A stretch of DNA of 56,810 nucleotides from Bacteroidota bacterium. GTDB taxonomy: Bacteria > Bacteroidota > Ignavibacteria > Ignavibacteriales > Ignavibacteriaceae. Numbering within the stretch: the stretch's first letter is position 1; every line of letters begins with the position of its first letter. Location of the stretch: contig JAKAJV010000085.1 of the NCBI GenBank assembly GCA_021813585.1, forward strand, positions 1 to 56,810, read 5' to 3'. This document shows, piece by piece, positions 16,566-26,735 of this stretch. The notes below the pieces were generated by a model that worked only from the letters and a program-made list of their open reading frames with translations, ran no database searches and had not been told where the DNA came from. A program made the translations under genes and the position numbers.

Positions 16566-17809
16566 TATTCAAACCTCAACGCTTCTACAGGGTCCATCTT
16601 AGCAGCCGTATATGCGGGGGCAAACCCGGATACCAGCCCAGTAATTAACGATACTACTATAGCAATAACTACAGCATCATACTGAACGGATGTTCGTATA
16701 AACTGGTTGACCAGGAAGCTTAATAATATGGCGGCAATTAAACCTGCTATACCTCCTACCATGCAGATGAATGAAGATTCCAAAAGGAACTGGGTTAGGA
16801 TAGTTCTTCTCTTAGCGCCAATAGCTTTTCTCAGTCCTATCTCCTTTGTCCTTTCTTTTACCGATACAAACATAATATTCATAATACCTATTGCGCCTAC
16901 AAACAACGACAAGCCGGTAATAAACAAACCTGCTATCTGTATTACGCCGACTGTTTTGTTAAAGGTATCTATCAGACCTTCCTGCTGGTTAAGTCCGAAA
17001 TCGTCTTTCTGATCATAGGTTAGGCCTCTTACTTTTCGCATTATACCTTCGGCTTCGGCTTTTGTATCTTCCATGGCGGCAGTATTTGCTGCGCGTACAT
17101 TTATAGTAATACTCCTTGTTCTGTGCCCGGAGAAATATTTAAACACAGTGCCTATCGGAATATAAACGCGCTGGTCGGGATTGAAACTGCCTAACAAAAA
17201 GCTTCCCTGCTCGGCTAATATTCCAATCACCTTAAAATTAACGGCCCCTATCTTAACATTTTTCCCCAGGCCATTTCCGTGCGGAAACAAATCCTTTGCA
17301 ACCTGGCTGCCTAGAATACAAACATTCCTAGAACTTTTTGCTTCAACCTCCGAGTAGAACCTCCCCTCGTCAAAATTCAGGTTAGTAGTTTGGATATAGT
17401 TCGCATCAGAACCGTCAACCGAAACACTCTCTACGGTTCTCTGCTGATACTTTACAGTTTGCCTTGTATCCAGTGTAGGAGCAATAGCAATCGGAAGTTT
17501 TGCCAGCGACTTAAATTTTTCAAATTCGTCCATGGTAATATTCCGTCTATTTCTCATCTCCCACCAGGGAGTATTGGAGAACCACGTCCATTTATCAATA
17601 TATAAAACGTCAGATCCCAAAGCGCTTATACCCTGCTGGAAAGAATTATCGATGCCTTTAATAGCGGTGGTCATTAACACAACAACAGTAACGCCTATAA
17701 AAATTCCCAGCATGGTTAGGATAGCTCTTATCTTGTTGGCTCTTAAGGCCCTAAGCGCTATCATCATGCTTTCCTTAAACTCGAATGATAATAAAGCAAT
17801 GCCAGACAT
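16565..17809 (-). CDS. MacB-type ABC transporter permease (first copy)
   Basis: A 414-aa MacB/FtsX-superfamily permease with the same layout as its downstream neighbour: N-terminal helix with RAILTMLGIFIGVTVV, a periplasmic MacB_PCD-like domain (about 60-280), then three C-terminal helices starting at GAIGIMNIMFVSVKERTKEI and ending in MDPVEALRFE. The periplasmic parts of the two permeases are clearly different, so they probably form a heterodimer served by a single ATPase, in contrast to E. coli MacB, where ATPase and permease are fused and homodimeric. It lies 35 nt downstream of the ATPase gene. The exported substrate is unknown; macrolides, peptides or lipoprotein-like molecules are possible from family precedent. 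Confidence 0.92.
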   Translation of the reverse strand: MSGIALLSFEFKESMMIALRALRANKIRAILTMLGIFIGVTVVVLMTTAIKGIDNSFQQGISALGSDVLYIDKWTWFSNTPWWEMRNRRNITMDEFEKFKSLAKLPIAIAPTLDTRQTVKYQQRTVESVSVDGSDANYIQTTNLNFDEGRFYSEVEAKSSRNVCILGSQVAKDLFPHGNGLGKNVKIGAVNFKVIGILAEQGSFLLGSFNPDQRVYIPIGTVFKYFSGHRTRSITINVRAANTAAMEDTKAEAEGIMRKVRGLTYDQKDDFGLNQQEGLIDTFNKTVGVIQIAGLFITGLSLFVGAIGIMNIMFVSVKERTKEIGLRKAIGAKRRTILTQFLLESSFICMVGGIAGLIAAILLSFLVNQFIRTSVQYDAVVIAIVVSLITGLVSGFAPAYTAAKMDPVEALRFE

Positions 17810-17844
17810 ATTAATACCTACATTTTCTTAAATGACGTAATATG

Positions 17845-18564
17845 TTAATTAACTTCCGCCCGAAGTTTTGGAATATACCTGTTTGCAACAGGCGCATCGG
17901 ATTCTATAAGGCCGTCTTTAATCCTAATAATTCTGGCTGCATGCTCGGCAATATATTCTTCGTGAGTAACCAAAATAATTGTATTCCCTTTCTCATAAAT
18001 TTCATTAAAGAGAATCATTATTTCCTCGCCGGTCTTAGAGTCAAGGTTACCGGTCGGTTCATCGGCCAGAATTATGGAAGGCTTAGTAACAAGAGCGCGT
18101 GCAATGGCTACTCTTTGTCTCTGCCCTCCGGAAAGCTCGTTCGGCTTGTGATGCATTCTGTCCTTTAATCCTACATCCATCAATGCCTGTTCAGCTCGTT
18201 CCCGTCTTTCGTGGGCAGGTATGCCGGCGTAAATTAAAGGAAGCTCAACATTATGCAAAGCGTCTGACCTGGACAGCAGATTGAAAGTCTGGAAGACGAA
18301 TCCGATTTCCTTGTTTCTAATCTTTGCCAGTTCGTTATCGCTCATCTGGCTTACACTAACGCCGGTAAAATCGTACTTACCGGAAGTAGGAGTATCCAGG
18401 CATCCGAGCATATTCATTAAAGTAGATTTGCCTGAACCCGACGGGCCCATTATAGCAACATATTCATTCTTGTCGATCTTCAAAGAAATATCCCTAATGG
18501 CATGTACTTCTTCCGAACCGACCTGATATACTTTAGCTATATGTTCAATATTTATTATGTTCAT
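17845..18564 (-). CDS. ABC transporter ATP-binding protein (MacB/LolD type)
   Basis: A 239-aa nucleotide-binding subunit. It has Walker [10 protein letters not shown] (about 40-48), a Q-loop in VFQTFNLL, the ABC signature [15 protein letters not shown], Walker [13 protein letters not shown] and the H-loop His in LVTHEE. The NLDS and FQTFNLL sequences are characteristic of the MacB/LolD clade. It powers the two permeases encoded immediately downstream. It starts 16 nt after the adaptor gene, so is co-transcribed with it. Full length and intact. Confidence 0.95.
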   Translation of the reverse strand: MNIINIEHIAKVYQVGSEEVHAIRDISLKIDKNEYVAIMGPSGSGKSTLMNMLGCLDTPTSGKYDFTGVSVSQMSDNELAKIRNKEIGFVFQTFNLLSRSDALHNVELPLIYAGIPAHERRERAEQALMDVGLKDRMHHKPNELSGGQRQRVAIARALVTKPSIILADEPTGNLDSKTGEEIMILFNEIYEKGNTIILVTHEEYIAEHAARIIRIKDGLIESDAPVANRYIPKLRAEVN

Positions 18565-18580
18565 CTTCTATTCCGATTTA

Positions 18581-19873
18581 TTATTTATTTGTGGTGAACA
18601 GTTTTCCTTTATTATCTACTCTTATATTCGAACCGTCGTGTAAATCTCTAGATATTGCCCTGTATGGTCCGGTAATAACTTCTTCTCCTACTTTTAATCC
18701 GCTTTTAATCTGTATATAATTATCGTCGCTAATACCTGTTTCTACATCCGCAGTCTTAGCCTTTCCGTTGTTTACAAGAAATACTATCTCTTTCAGCTTC
18801 TCCGAACTTTCTTTTTTCTTCTTTGTATTGCTGCTAGATGCATTTCCTTCACCTTCCTGCTGAGACGACATCTCCATGCTATTTCTTGCAGTAACGCTTT
18901 GAATAGGAACGCTGATTACGTTATCCAAAGTTTTAGTTTCAATTTTGGCATTGCACGACATGCCGGGCTTAAATCCCGGATCGAAGTCGAGGAATTTTAG
19001 TTTAACTTCGAAGTTAACCACCTGCTCTTGAGTGCCTGTTCCGGTGCTTACGGCAGTATTACCGATTTGATAGACAAGTCCTCTAAACACTCTGTCGCCG
19101 AATGCATCTATCTTAATTCTGGCCGTATCACCAACAGCAAGCAGCACTACATCATTCTCATCCACATCAACAACAGCCAGCATACTCTTTAAGTCGGAAA
19201 CCGTCATCATATTTGTTCCCTGGTTATAGAGACTTCCGAGCACTCTGTCGCCAAGCTGAACATTCAGCTGGCTTACAACGCCGTCCATCGGGGAATAAAT
19301 TGTGGTCTTGCTAAGTTGATCTTTTTGAACTTTCAAAGCAGCTTCCGTTTGAGAAATTTGCGCCTGTGCAGCTTGATATGAGCCTTGAGCGGAAAGGTAG
19401 TTGCTCTTAGCAGTTTCAAGGTCTGCATCACTTGATAGATTTTTGGCATGCAGTTCTTTTGTGCGGTTATAGTCAGAAGTAACTTTATCCAGTTGAGCTT
19501 TATTCATCGATAATGAAGCCTTGGCGCTTTTCAATCCGGCTTCGGATTGTTCAACCTGTGCAAGATAAGCATCCTGTTTAATTTTAACTAGCAGGTCTCC
19601 CTTCTTAACAAACTCGCCTTCCTTTACCGGAAGAGCGACTATTTCTCCGGCTACTTCAGGAGTAATTGTTACTTTGAATTCCGGATCCAGCGTACCGGTT
19701 GCAGTAACACTTTGTGTTATTGTCCTTTGTACAACTTTTTCCGTTTGAACCTGTACAATTTCTTCCTTGCTGCCTCCTAGAATAGCGATTAAAATAAGCG
19801 CGATTACAAGAACACCGAGACCTGAAAAAATCATTATTTTCTTTTTTGATTTTTTTTGCCTTCCGTTAGCCAT
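18581..19873 (-). CDS. MacA/HlyD-type periplasmic adaptor
   Basis: A 430-aa membrane-fusion protein with a basic N-terminus and one membrane anchor (about 12-30). Next come the first half of a lipoyl domain, an alpha-helical hairpin (about 105-195, rich in Ala/Gln heptads), the second lipoyl half (TIYSPMDGVVSQLNV) and a beta-barrel domain. A charged low-complexity Ser/Lys/Glu insert at about 340-362 precedes the last membrane-proximal segment. The family bridges the inner-membrane permeases to an outer-membrane TolC channel. It has a TAGGAG ribosome binding site and lies 26 nt after the TolC-like gene. Confidence 0.93.
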   Translation of the reverse strand: MANGRQKKSKKKIMIFSGLGVLVIALILIAILGGSKEEIVQVQTEKVVQRTITQSVTATGTLDPEFKVTITPEVAGEIVALPVKEGEFVKKGDLLVKIKQDAYLAQVEQSEAGLKSAKASLSMNKAQLDKVTSDYNRTKELHAKNLSSDADLETAKSNYLSAQGSYQAAQAQISQTEAALKVQKDQLSKTTIYSPMDGVVSQLNVQLGDRVLGSLYNQGTNMMTVSDLKSMLAVVDVDENDVVLLAVGDTARIKIDAFGDRVFRGLVYQIGNTAVSTGTGTQEQVVNFEVKLKFLDFDPGFKPGMSCNAKIETKTLDNVISVPIQSVTARNSMEMSSQQEGEGNASSSNTKKKKESSEKLKEIVFLVNNGKAKTADVETGISDDNYIQIKSGLKVGEEVITGPYRAISRDLHDGSNIRVDNKGKLFTTNK

Positions 19874-19899
19874 TTGTAATATTCTCCTATGTTAAATTT

Positions 19900-21258
19900 T
19901 TATTCGTACTTTTTATAGTTTAGAACTCCAAGGTAATATTTCAATTGTTCGTTCAGAACGATATACTGGAATTCAGAGTTTATATAATTCGTCCTGGCGT
20001 TGGTATAGTTATAGTTTGCAGTCAACACGTCCAATAAAGTACCCGACCCTAATGCATACTTCTCCTGAGTAATTTTCAGGTTTTCTTCGCCCGCTAAAAC
20101 ATTGCTCTTGCTTACATCCAGGCCTGTCTTTGCAGCCTGAAGGTTCAAATAAGTCGTCTGAATATTTTGATTGATTGTTCTTCGTAAATCCTCCAGGTCT
20201 ACCTGCTTATTCATAACATTTACCTTGGCCTGTTCAACCTGGTTTTCCACGCTAAAGCCGGAGAAGATAGGAATATTTAATGTCAAACCGACCGAATAAG
20301 TTTGGTTGTTGGAAAGATCGCTTAACCTATTAAGCTGGTTTGAGTGAAGGTAATAGTTATAGTTGCCAGTTAACCTTGGCAGATGATTTGCGAAGGCCAT
20401 AGTTACGCCTTCTTCGGCACTTCGAACATCAAGCATCGCACTTTTATAATCAGCTCTGTTTTTTAGCGCCTCATCAACAAGGCTGGATAAATTTTCGTAT
20501 TCCTTGTTTAAATTAGCTTTAAGTTCCTCTTCCTCTTGAGCAGTTAATGAATCCTGAAAAGAATATTTATCGAATATATTTAACCCCAAATAATATAGAA
20601 GGTTGCTTTTAGCGGTTTCCAAATTGTTGTTCGCTTGAATAAGGCCCAACTGAGCATTGCCCTCCTGTACTTGAGCAGCATATACATCGGCAAGAGTAAC
20701 AGCACCAAGCTTATTCCTTTCGGTTACTGTTTCCAAATTTCTTTTATTCCACTTAACGTTATCTTCCTGAACCTTTAATAGTTCCTGGTCATTCACTACA
20801 GTGTAATAAAAGCTCATAGTCTGAAAAACAATATTTTGCTTCAGGTTTTCCAGAGATAAATTGGCCGATTCCAGTTGCTGTTTGCTTTGCGAAAGATTTG
20901 CGAAATCAGATAAACCGTCGAATAGAGTTAGTTGACCACCGGCGCTTGCCGAATAGCTTCTTGACTCGGTTGTAGAGCCCGGTAAATTGATAGTAATACC
21001 GCTAAAGGTATAAGAGCCTCCAGACTTCTGCTGGTTACGGGTCCAGCTCCACCCGGCATTAGCAGACAGGCTGGGCAGGAAATTACCGTATGCAGCTTTA
21101 ACGTTAGATTCACTAGATTTTATACCGTTTAACGCTTTCTGAAGTGTTGTGTTTCTTTGCAAAGCAATATTTACTGCTTCATTTAATGAAAGCACTTTTT
21201 GTCCGTATGACATAAAAGTTAATGTTAGAACGAAAAGGATTCCCAAGAAGAAACGCAT
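19900..21258 (-). CDS. TolC-family outer membrane efflux protein
   Basis: A 452-aa outer membrane factor. A GTG four codons upstream (21270) is in frame, but the GGAG of that stretch is better read as the ribosome binding site for ATG 21258. It starts with a signal peptide (MRFFLGILFVLTLTFMSYGQ). Two OEP repeats follow, at about 22-225 and 245-445, each with long helices and family motifs such as SLNEAVNIALQRN, and GSGTLLDVLTANYNYTNA near the end. It forms the outer-membrane duct for the adaptor and ABC subunits encoded downstream in the same operon. It is the first gene, so the promoter lies in the 314-nt region upstream. Confidence 0.93.
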   Translation of the reverse strand: MRFFLGILFVLTLTFMSYGQKVLSLNEAVNIALQRNTTLQKALNGIKSSESNVKAAYGNFLPSLSANAGWSWTRNQQKSGGSYTFSGITINLPGSTTESRSYSASAGGQLTLFDGLSDFANLSQSKQQLESANLSLENLKQNIVFQTMSFYYTVVNDQELLKVQEDNVKWNKRNLETVTERNKLGAVTLADVYAAQVQEGNAQLGLIQANNNLETAKSNLLYYLGLNIFDKYSFQDSLTAQEEEELKANLNKEYENLSSLVDEALKNRADYKSAMLDVRSAEEGVTMAFANHLPRLTGNYNYYLHSNQLNRLSDLSNNQTYSVGLTLNIPIFSGFSVENQVEQAKVNVMNKQVDLEDLRRTINQNIQTTYLNLQAAKTGLDVSKSNVLAGEENLKITQEKYALGSGTLLDVLTANYNYTNARTNYINSEFQYIVLNEQLKYYLGVLNYKKYE

Positions 21259-21572
21259 TATTTTCTCCACTTAAATTATTTTGTATATGTTCAAATTATT
21301 TGGCAGTTAGACATTCTCTTTATGTAAAAAGTTAATCTATATTAAAACAAAATTTTTTATAAATATTTATCAATACGGTTAATTTTTGATCCAAAAATAG
21401 GGATAATTCAACTTTATAAATAATTTTCTTTATGAACGGCTACATAATTAAATAAGCGGCACAATTAGAATAATCTATTATGCACAATTTAAGTTCTGCT
21501 TTCGAATATAAAGAGTAATTATTTGAAGTTCTATGTAATTCGTCTATAATCACCCCGGTTTATCCCGTATTG
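21259..21572. other. Gene-free stretch upstream of the efflux operon
   Basis: AT-rich 314-nt region between the cca gene end and the TolC-like start, both on the minus strand. It should hold the efflux promoter. No ORF, palindrome or clear operator was identified. Confidence 0.45.
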
Positions 21573-22994
21573 TTATTTTAGAAATCCATCTTTAATTTTT
21601 AGTAAATATGCAAAGGCTTCTTCGTAATTATTTCCGATTACTCCGTCTAATATTGCATCCTCAATTGCAGATTTTATTTCTCCAACTTTCTTTGACGGTT
21701 TTAATTTACATACCGCCATAATTTCATCACCTCTAACCGGAGACTGGAAAAGTCTAAGTTTATCTTTCTCTTCAACCTCAAGTACCTTTTTCATTACTCG
21801 TTCATAATTGTCCAGGTACCTGGAGACCTTCTCCTGATTTTTACTCGTAATATCCGCTCTGCAAAGAGTAATCAGGTCTTCCAAATCCAGGCCGGCAGAA
21901 ACGATAAGTCTTCTTATTGCAGAGTCTGTAACTTCTTCTTTAGCTAAGGCAATCGGTCTAAGATGCAGCCGCACAAGCTTTTCAACATACTCCAGATTAG
22001 CAAGCGGCAGCTTCATTCTATAAAAAATAGATTTCATCATTCTGGCACCCAATTCTTCATGCCCATGGAAAGTCCAGCCGACTCCTTCAACAAATTTTTT
22101 AGTCTGCGGTTTGGCAATATCGTGCATAAGAGCTGCAAAACGAAGCCATACATTGCCGGAAACTTGCGCAACATTATCAACAACCGTACAGGTATGCAGA
22201 AAAACATCCTTATGGTGGAAATCCTTTCTTTGATCTACTCCGGCAAGATTAGCGACCTCTGGAAAAATTATCTCCATTACTCCGGATTCGTAAAGCAATT
22301 TAAGCCCGACTGAAGGCTTGGGCGCTGCAAGGATTTTTAAAAACTCATCCGTTATTCTTTCCTGCGATACAACCTGCCTACCGTCAGGCAAGGTCTTTAA
22401 CCTTTCTCTCAGCTTATTAGCTGCAGAATTTATCCTTTCATCAACATTAAAGTTTAATTGAGCTGCAAACCTGTACGCTCTCAATATCCTTAATGGATCG
22501 TCGTCGAAAGTAACTTCAGGATCAAGAGGGGTTTTAATTATCCTGTTAGTAATGTCTTCAATTCCGCCGTAAAGGTCAAAAAGGGTACCAAAATTTTTTT
22601 TATTAATTGATACAGCCAGAGTATTTATAGTAAAATCACGCCTGCTTATATCTTCTTCAAACGTACCGGAAGTAACAAAAGGCTTTCTGCTTTCATGATT
22701 ATAGGATTCCCTCCTTGAGCCGACAAATTCAAGGTCGTAGTTTGAATACCGGAAATGAGCCGTGCCGAAATTTTTAAATAATGCAATTTTTTCAACTCCC
22801 AGTGAGTGAGCCAGATTCTCTGCATATAATGGCCCATTGCCGATAACTAAAAAATCAATTTCATTTTTTTCTCTACCTAAAAACAAATCCCGTATATAAC
22901 CACCGACAACAAATACTTCGACGTTATTTTTATCCGCAACTTCTTTTGCATTAGATATAAAATCTAGTTTATTTAATTCGCTTTTAAATTCCAT
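21573..22994 (-). CDS. cca: CCA tRNA nucleotidyltransferase / poly(A) polymerase family, with HD domain
   Basis: A 473-aa enzyme of the class II nucleotidyltransferase family, which adds CCA to tRNA 3' ends from CTP and ATP. The tRNA genes and half-gene in this window do not encode CCA, consistent with a need for it. The catalytic head is at residues 20-150 (VVGGYIRDLFLGR, then NEIDFLV, then RRDFTINTLA). The RNA- and nucleotide-binding neck shows DDPLRILRAYRFA near 170-185. A C-terminal HD domain (LMHDIAKP, near 290) resembles those with phosphohydrolase activity in other CCA enzymes. The first acidic residue of the DxD pair is Glu, which occurs in the family. It is separated from its upstream neighbour by about 150 nt. 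Confidence 0.92.
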   Translation of the reverse strand: MEFKSELNKLDFISNAKEVADKNNVEVFVVGGYIRDLFLGREKNEIDFLVIGNGPLYAENLAHSLGVEKIALFKNFGTAHFRYSNYDLEFVGSRRESYNHESRKPFVTSGTFEEDISRRDFTINTLAVSINKKNFGTLFDLYGGIEDITNRIIKTPLDPEVTFDDDPLRILRAYRFAAQLNFNVDERINSAANKLRERLKTLPDGRQVVSQERITDEFLKILAAPKPSVGLKLLYESGVMEIIFPEVANLAGVDQRKDFHHKDVFLHTCTVVDNVAQVSGNVWLRFAALMHDIAKPQTKKFVEGVGWTFHGHEELGARMMKSIFYRMKLPLANLEYVEKLVRLHLRPIALAKEEVTDSAIRRLIVSAGLDLEDLITLCRADITSKNQEKVSRYLDNYERVMKKVLEVEEKDKLRLFQSPVRGDEIMAVCKLKPSKKVGEIKSAIEDAILDGVIGNNYEEAFAYLLKIKDGFLK

Positions 22995-23145
22995 TCACAA
23001 AATTCTTTTTAAAAAACATCATAAAGCTTAGTACAAAATTAAAAAAATATTTTACCATAATATATTTTTTCCTCTGAAGTTTCGCTTTTTAATATTAATA
23101 GCCGGGGTATAATTCAGTTCAGAACAATCCCCTTAATTTCCTAAT

Positions 23146-25383
23146 CTAGGGCAAAGTAGTTATGGAAGTATTTCTTAAGACATCGCCTTGATTTTTATAA
23201 AACCAATCAGCCTTCAAATAATTCGCTTTAATAATTTCATTATAATTAAAATCCCCTTTGTATCTTAATGCTAATGCGGCTGTTTTTCTGGCGCGGGCAA
23301 AATCCAAATTCTGCAGCATATAATTCGATAGCTTAAACATGGCGTAACTGCCGGCAAAATCTGTAACATCAAAATTTTTTCCGAATTGGTTTAGGAATAA
23401 ATCGTAACCTTCTTCATAAAAATTTGAAAGCGTTATCATCACCGGGAATGAATAATAGTTGTATCCGGCTTCGTTTATTTTTTTTAGAACAGCGTATCTG
23501 TCAAAATCGCTGCCTTTAAGATAAGTAATTATCAGACTGTCGTCAGTTATCAGCGATCTTCTCAAATTGGAAAGATAATAATATGTATAATCCGGCTTTT
23601 GAATGCTCACTTCGTTATAAATTGAGTCTGCCTTATCAAAATTATTGCTCTCGGCATAAAGGTCGCCTAATTTTAACTCCATGCTGTAATAATAAGCTGA
23701 ACCTTTAAATTGATTTATATTTTTAAGCAGGAAGTCTATTGCGCCGTTGTACTTATTTTCTTTCGACAGGCATTCAGCATATCCTATAACCGCGGAATAA
23801 TTATTCGTGGTCTTTAAAATTTCCCGAAAAATCTTTTCTGCCCCCGTGAAGTTATTTTTGTAATATTCATTCCATGCACTCTCCAGGCTGCTTGCTACAA
23901 ATCTCGGACAAACTTTGTAAAAGATAGATTTAGTTCCAAAATAATAATTAGCTTCATCTTTTTTATCGGTTACATCCAGCTGCTTAAGGTATGAATAATA
24001 TCGTCCTTCCTCTCTTTTCAAGGGAAAGGAATAAACTTTTTCAAAATTACCGCTGTTATAAAATTTTTTAAACTTGTCTATTCCGAATTCACTTATCAGG
24101 TAGCGGCAAAAAGACCCTGCGTAAATGTATGATAATGAAGAGGTCTGTGTAAAGAAATTAGCACCGCTGAATAATTCCGAGATATTCACTTTGTACCCGT
24201 TGTTAAATGCAAGCGATGCCATAAAATCTATAGTATTGCCGTCATAGACGGGATCGGCCGCAACTGCCACCCCTTCTATTAAAGAGGGATTTAAACCTGC
24301 GGCCACCTTAAATATTCCGGAACCGAATACCGATGAGTAACAGTGAGCAATTTCATGCTTCAGAGTAGATTCGTAATCGCGGTATGTAATAAAGACGCTG
24401 CTGAGCCAGGGCTTTGCAACGTCTGCATTTGCGGAACCGAAAAGATTTTTTTTCTGATTGGCGTTTAGGAAAAGATATGAATGTATTTTTCCCGGATAAT
24501 CGAAACCGAAAAACCGTTTTAATTCGCTGTAATAATATTCATGATAGATCGTAATTGCTTTTACAAGATTATTGTTTAATGTGGGAGGATAATAAATAAC
24601 AAAATGTTTCGATTCCGCTCTTTTACTTAAATCATTTTTCAATTTTCCGAATGTTGTAGCTAAGCCGAATGAAGGTGAGAAATATTCAAACAAAACTGCA
24701 ATTAAAAAAATACAGGCCAATATAACCGCCTTTAATCTATTCTTAGCCGAAAGAACTTTGTCATAAATAAAAAATATTATCCCTCCAAAGAACAATAAAT
24801 TTGATATCCTGTATAATATAAGCTTTAAGCTTAAGGATATACCTTCGTCGTAAATTGTGCCCGGGAAATATCCGAATATAGGATTGTAAAAATACACTTG
24901 GGGATTGAAATAAAATTCCAAAAGCGGAATTAATAGAATTAACAGAAATAATAGGACAAAAAATATCCTTGGGTATTTTTCTGTTACAAAGACGCTGATA
25001 AATCCGAGGGACAATCCGATAATTACCGATGGTACAGTTATAACCGAATAGAATTCAACGCCGTCTAGAAAAGAACAGAAGCTAGTTAGTACGGAATGAG
25101 AAATGGAAATTATCGCAGGGATAAAGACAAAAGAAATAATCATTGTCCAGACAAGTTTTGGAAAGACTTCCCTTTTAATTACTTCCTTCTTAATTTTTTT
25201 TATTAAGGAAATAGAATAGAAGCCGGATAAGAGAACTAATAAAATTGAATTTGCGGCGCTAAACTCAAATCCAAATACTTTTGTTAAAGGCAGAAAGAGA
25301 AGTAGAATATTAAATACAAAGAGTATAAATAAGTATAATGGCAGGCAGTTATAAGCCTTTAATATTTTATTTATTCGATACAA
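23146..25383 (-). CDS. Multi-pass membrane gluzincin-type peptidase with helical-repeat C-terminus
   Basis: A 745-aa protein of no recognised named family. About six or seven hydrophobic segments fill residues 15-235. A domain at about 255-450 carries a zinc-peptidase signature: HEIAH at 343-347 and a downstream Glu370 in SLIEGVAVA, 23 residues on, the layout of gluzincins (M1/M48/peptidase-MA type). Residues 500-745 look like TPR-type helical repeats (FTGAEKIFREILKTTNNYSA, DKADSIYNEVSIQKPDYTYY). The translation start is a TTG 5 nt after the murA stop; no in-frame ATG exists before the second helix. Coupling to murA and the kinase pair upstream suggests a cell-envelope role, which is inference. 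Confidence 0.8.
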   Translation of the reverse strand: MYRINKILKAYNCLPLYLFILFVFNILLLFLPLTKVFGFEFSAANSILLVLLSGFYSISLIKKIKKEVIKREVFPKLVWTMIISFVFIPAIISISHSVLTSFCSFLDGVEFYSVITVPSVIIGLSLGFISVFVTEKYPRIFFVLLFLLILLIPLLEFYFNPQVYFYNPIFGYFPGTIYDEGISLSLKLILYRISNLLFFGGIIFFIYDKVLSAKNRLKAVILACIFLIAVLFEYFSPSFGLATTFGKLKNDLSKRAESKHFVIYYPPTLNNNLVKAITIYHEYYYSELKRFFGFDYPGKIHSYLFLNANQKKNLFGSANADVAKPWLSSVFITYRDYESTLKHEIAHCYSSVFGSGIFKVAAGLNPSLIEGVAVAADPVYDGNTIDFMASLAFNNGYKVNISELFSGANFFTQTSSLSYIYAGSFCRYLISEFGIDKFKKFYNSGNFEKVYSFPLKREEGRYYSYLKQLDVTDKKDEANYYFGTKSIFYKVCPRFVASSLESAWNEYYKNNFTGAEKIFREILKTTNNYSAVIGYAECLSKENKYNGAIDFLLKNINQFKGSAYYYSMELKLGDLYAESNNFDKADSIYNEVSIQKPDYTYYYLSNLRRSLITDDSLIITYLKGSDFDRYAVLKKINEAGYNYYSFPVMITLSNFYEEGYDLFLNQFGKNFDVTDFAGSYAMFKLSNYMLQNLDFARARKTAALALRYKGDFNYNEIIKANYLKADWFYKNQGDVLRNTSITTLP

Positions 25384-25388
25384 TGTTT

Positions 25389-26654
25389 TTAAAATTCTGT
25401 TCCTTCAATTCTCTCAATATCGGCACCGAGCATCATTAGTTTTTCCTCTATTCTTTGATATCCTCTATCCAGATGGTAGACTCTAAGAACTTCGGTAACA
25501 CCCTCTGCAGCCAGGCCGGCAAGAACCAGACTGGCACTAGCCCTTAAATCCGTAGACATTACCTTTGCACCCCTTAACTTTTTAACGCCTCTTACAACTG
25601 CACTATTTTCTTTTACAGTAATATCTGCTCCTAATCTAACCAGTTCCGGGACATGTTTAAATCTATCAAGATAAATAGTATCCGTAACCGTGGATGAACC
25701 GTCTGCTAAAGCCATATACGCAGTCCATTGGGCTTGCATATCTGTCGGGAATCCGGGGTATATTGCTGTAGTAACATCGCTAGGTTTGGTAATATTATTA
25801 ACTCCATCTACATGTGTTATATTATTTGAATTAATTATTTTGCAACCGCTATCTTCTAGCTTAGATAATACCGAAGTAAGATATTTGCCGGGAAAGTTTG
25901 TTAATTTTATTTCGCCATGAGTTATTGCGCCGGCAATTAATAAAGTGCCTGCTTCAATCCTATCGGGAATAGTTTCTATTTCCGACGAAGTTAAATCAGC
26001 TACCCCCTCAATTTCAAGAGTCGAAGTATTTATCCCATTAATTTTTGCTCCCATCTTTACTAAAAATTCTGCTAGATTGGTAATCTCCGGTTCCATAGCT
26101 GCATTATTTATAATTGTAGTTCCCTTGGCAAGAGTGGCGGCCATTAAAATATTACCTGTAGCGCCGACCGATGATACGTCAAAATTTATTATAGCTCCGT
26201 TTAATCTTTTAGACTTTGCAATAATATAGCCTTCCTGAAGGTCTATATCGGCGCCCATTTTTTTTAATCCCTCTATATGTAAATTTATAGGCCGCGGCCC
26301 CCAAGCGCACCCGCCGGGCAGGGAAACTTTTGCAGTGCCGTATCTGGAAAGAAGTGGCCCCAGCACATATACCGATGCTCTCATTTTCTTTACGTGTTCA
26401 TAAGGCGCATCCTGACTAATAATATTTTCAGTATTTAATTTAAGTACATGATTCTCAAATGAAACTTCAACGCCGAGGTGCTTAAGCAGCTTAATCATTG
26501 TATAAACATCATTAAGCTCTGGAGTATTAAGCAGCGTTGATGTTCCTGAAGCAAGCAAAGAAGCCGGCATTAAGGCCAGGGATGCATTTTTAGCTCCGCT
26601 TATTTCAACATTGCCGGAAAGTTTTTTTCCGCCTTTAATTATAAATTTATCCAA
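25389..26654 (-). CDS. murA: UDP-N-acetylglucosamine 1-carboxyvinyltransferase
   Basis: A 421-aa enzyme that transfers enolpyruvate from PEP to UDP-GlcNAc, the first committed step of peptidoglycan synthesis in the cytoplasm. The EPSP-synthase fold repeats are clear. Lys22 and Asn23 (SGAKNAS) and the catalytic Cys116 in PGGCAWGPRPI are present, so this is the fosfomycin-sensitive Cys form, not the Asp variant. The length is standard. It lies 82 nt downstream of the receptor kinase gene, with the membrane peptidase gene starting 5 nt after its stop. The neighbourhood makes regulation of wall synthesis by the Ser/Thr kinase a reasonable idea, though unproven. Confidence 0.96.
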   Translation of the reverse strand: MDKFIIKGGKKLSGNVEISGAKNASLALMPASLLASGTSTLLNTPELNDVYTMIKLLKHLGVEVSFENHVLKLNTENIISQDAPYEHVKKMRASVYVLGPLLSRYGTAKVSLPGGCAWGPRPINLHIEGLKKMGADIDLQEGYIIAKSKRLNGAIINFDVSSVGATGNILMAATLAKGTTIINNAAMEPEITNLAEFLVKMGAKINGINTSTLEIEGVADLTSSEIETIPDRIEAGTLLIAGAITHGEIKLTNFPGKYLTSVLSKLEDSGCKIINSNNITHVDGVNNITKPSDVTTAIYPGFPTDMQAQWTAYMALADGSSTVTDTIYLDRFKHVPELVRLGADITVKENSAVVRGVKKLRGAKVMSTDLRASASLVLAGLAAEGVTEVLRVYHLDRGYQRIEEKLMMLGADIERIEGTEF

Positions 26655-26735
26655 AGTATATCCGTTTTATTATCAGTTAAAAAAAGAAGTAATTAATCGA
26701 AACGAGGTTTAAACTAAATATTCGGTGCGGTAAAA

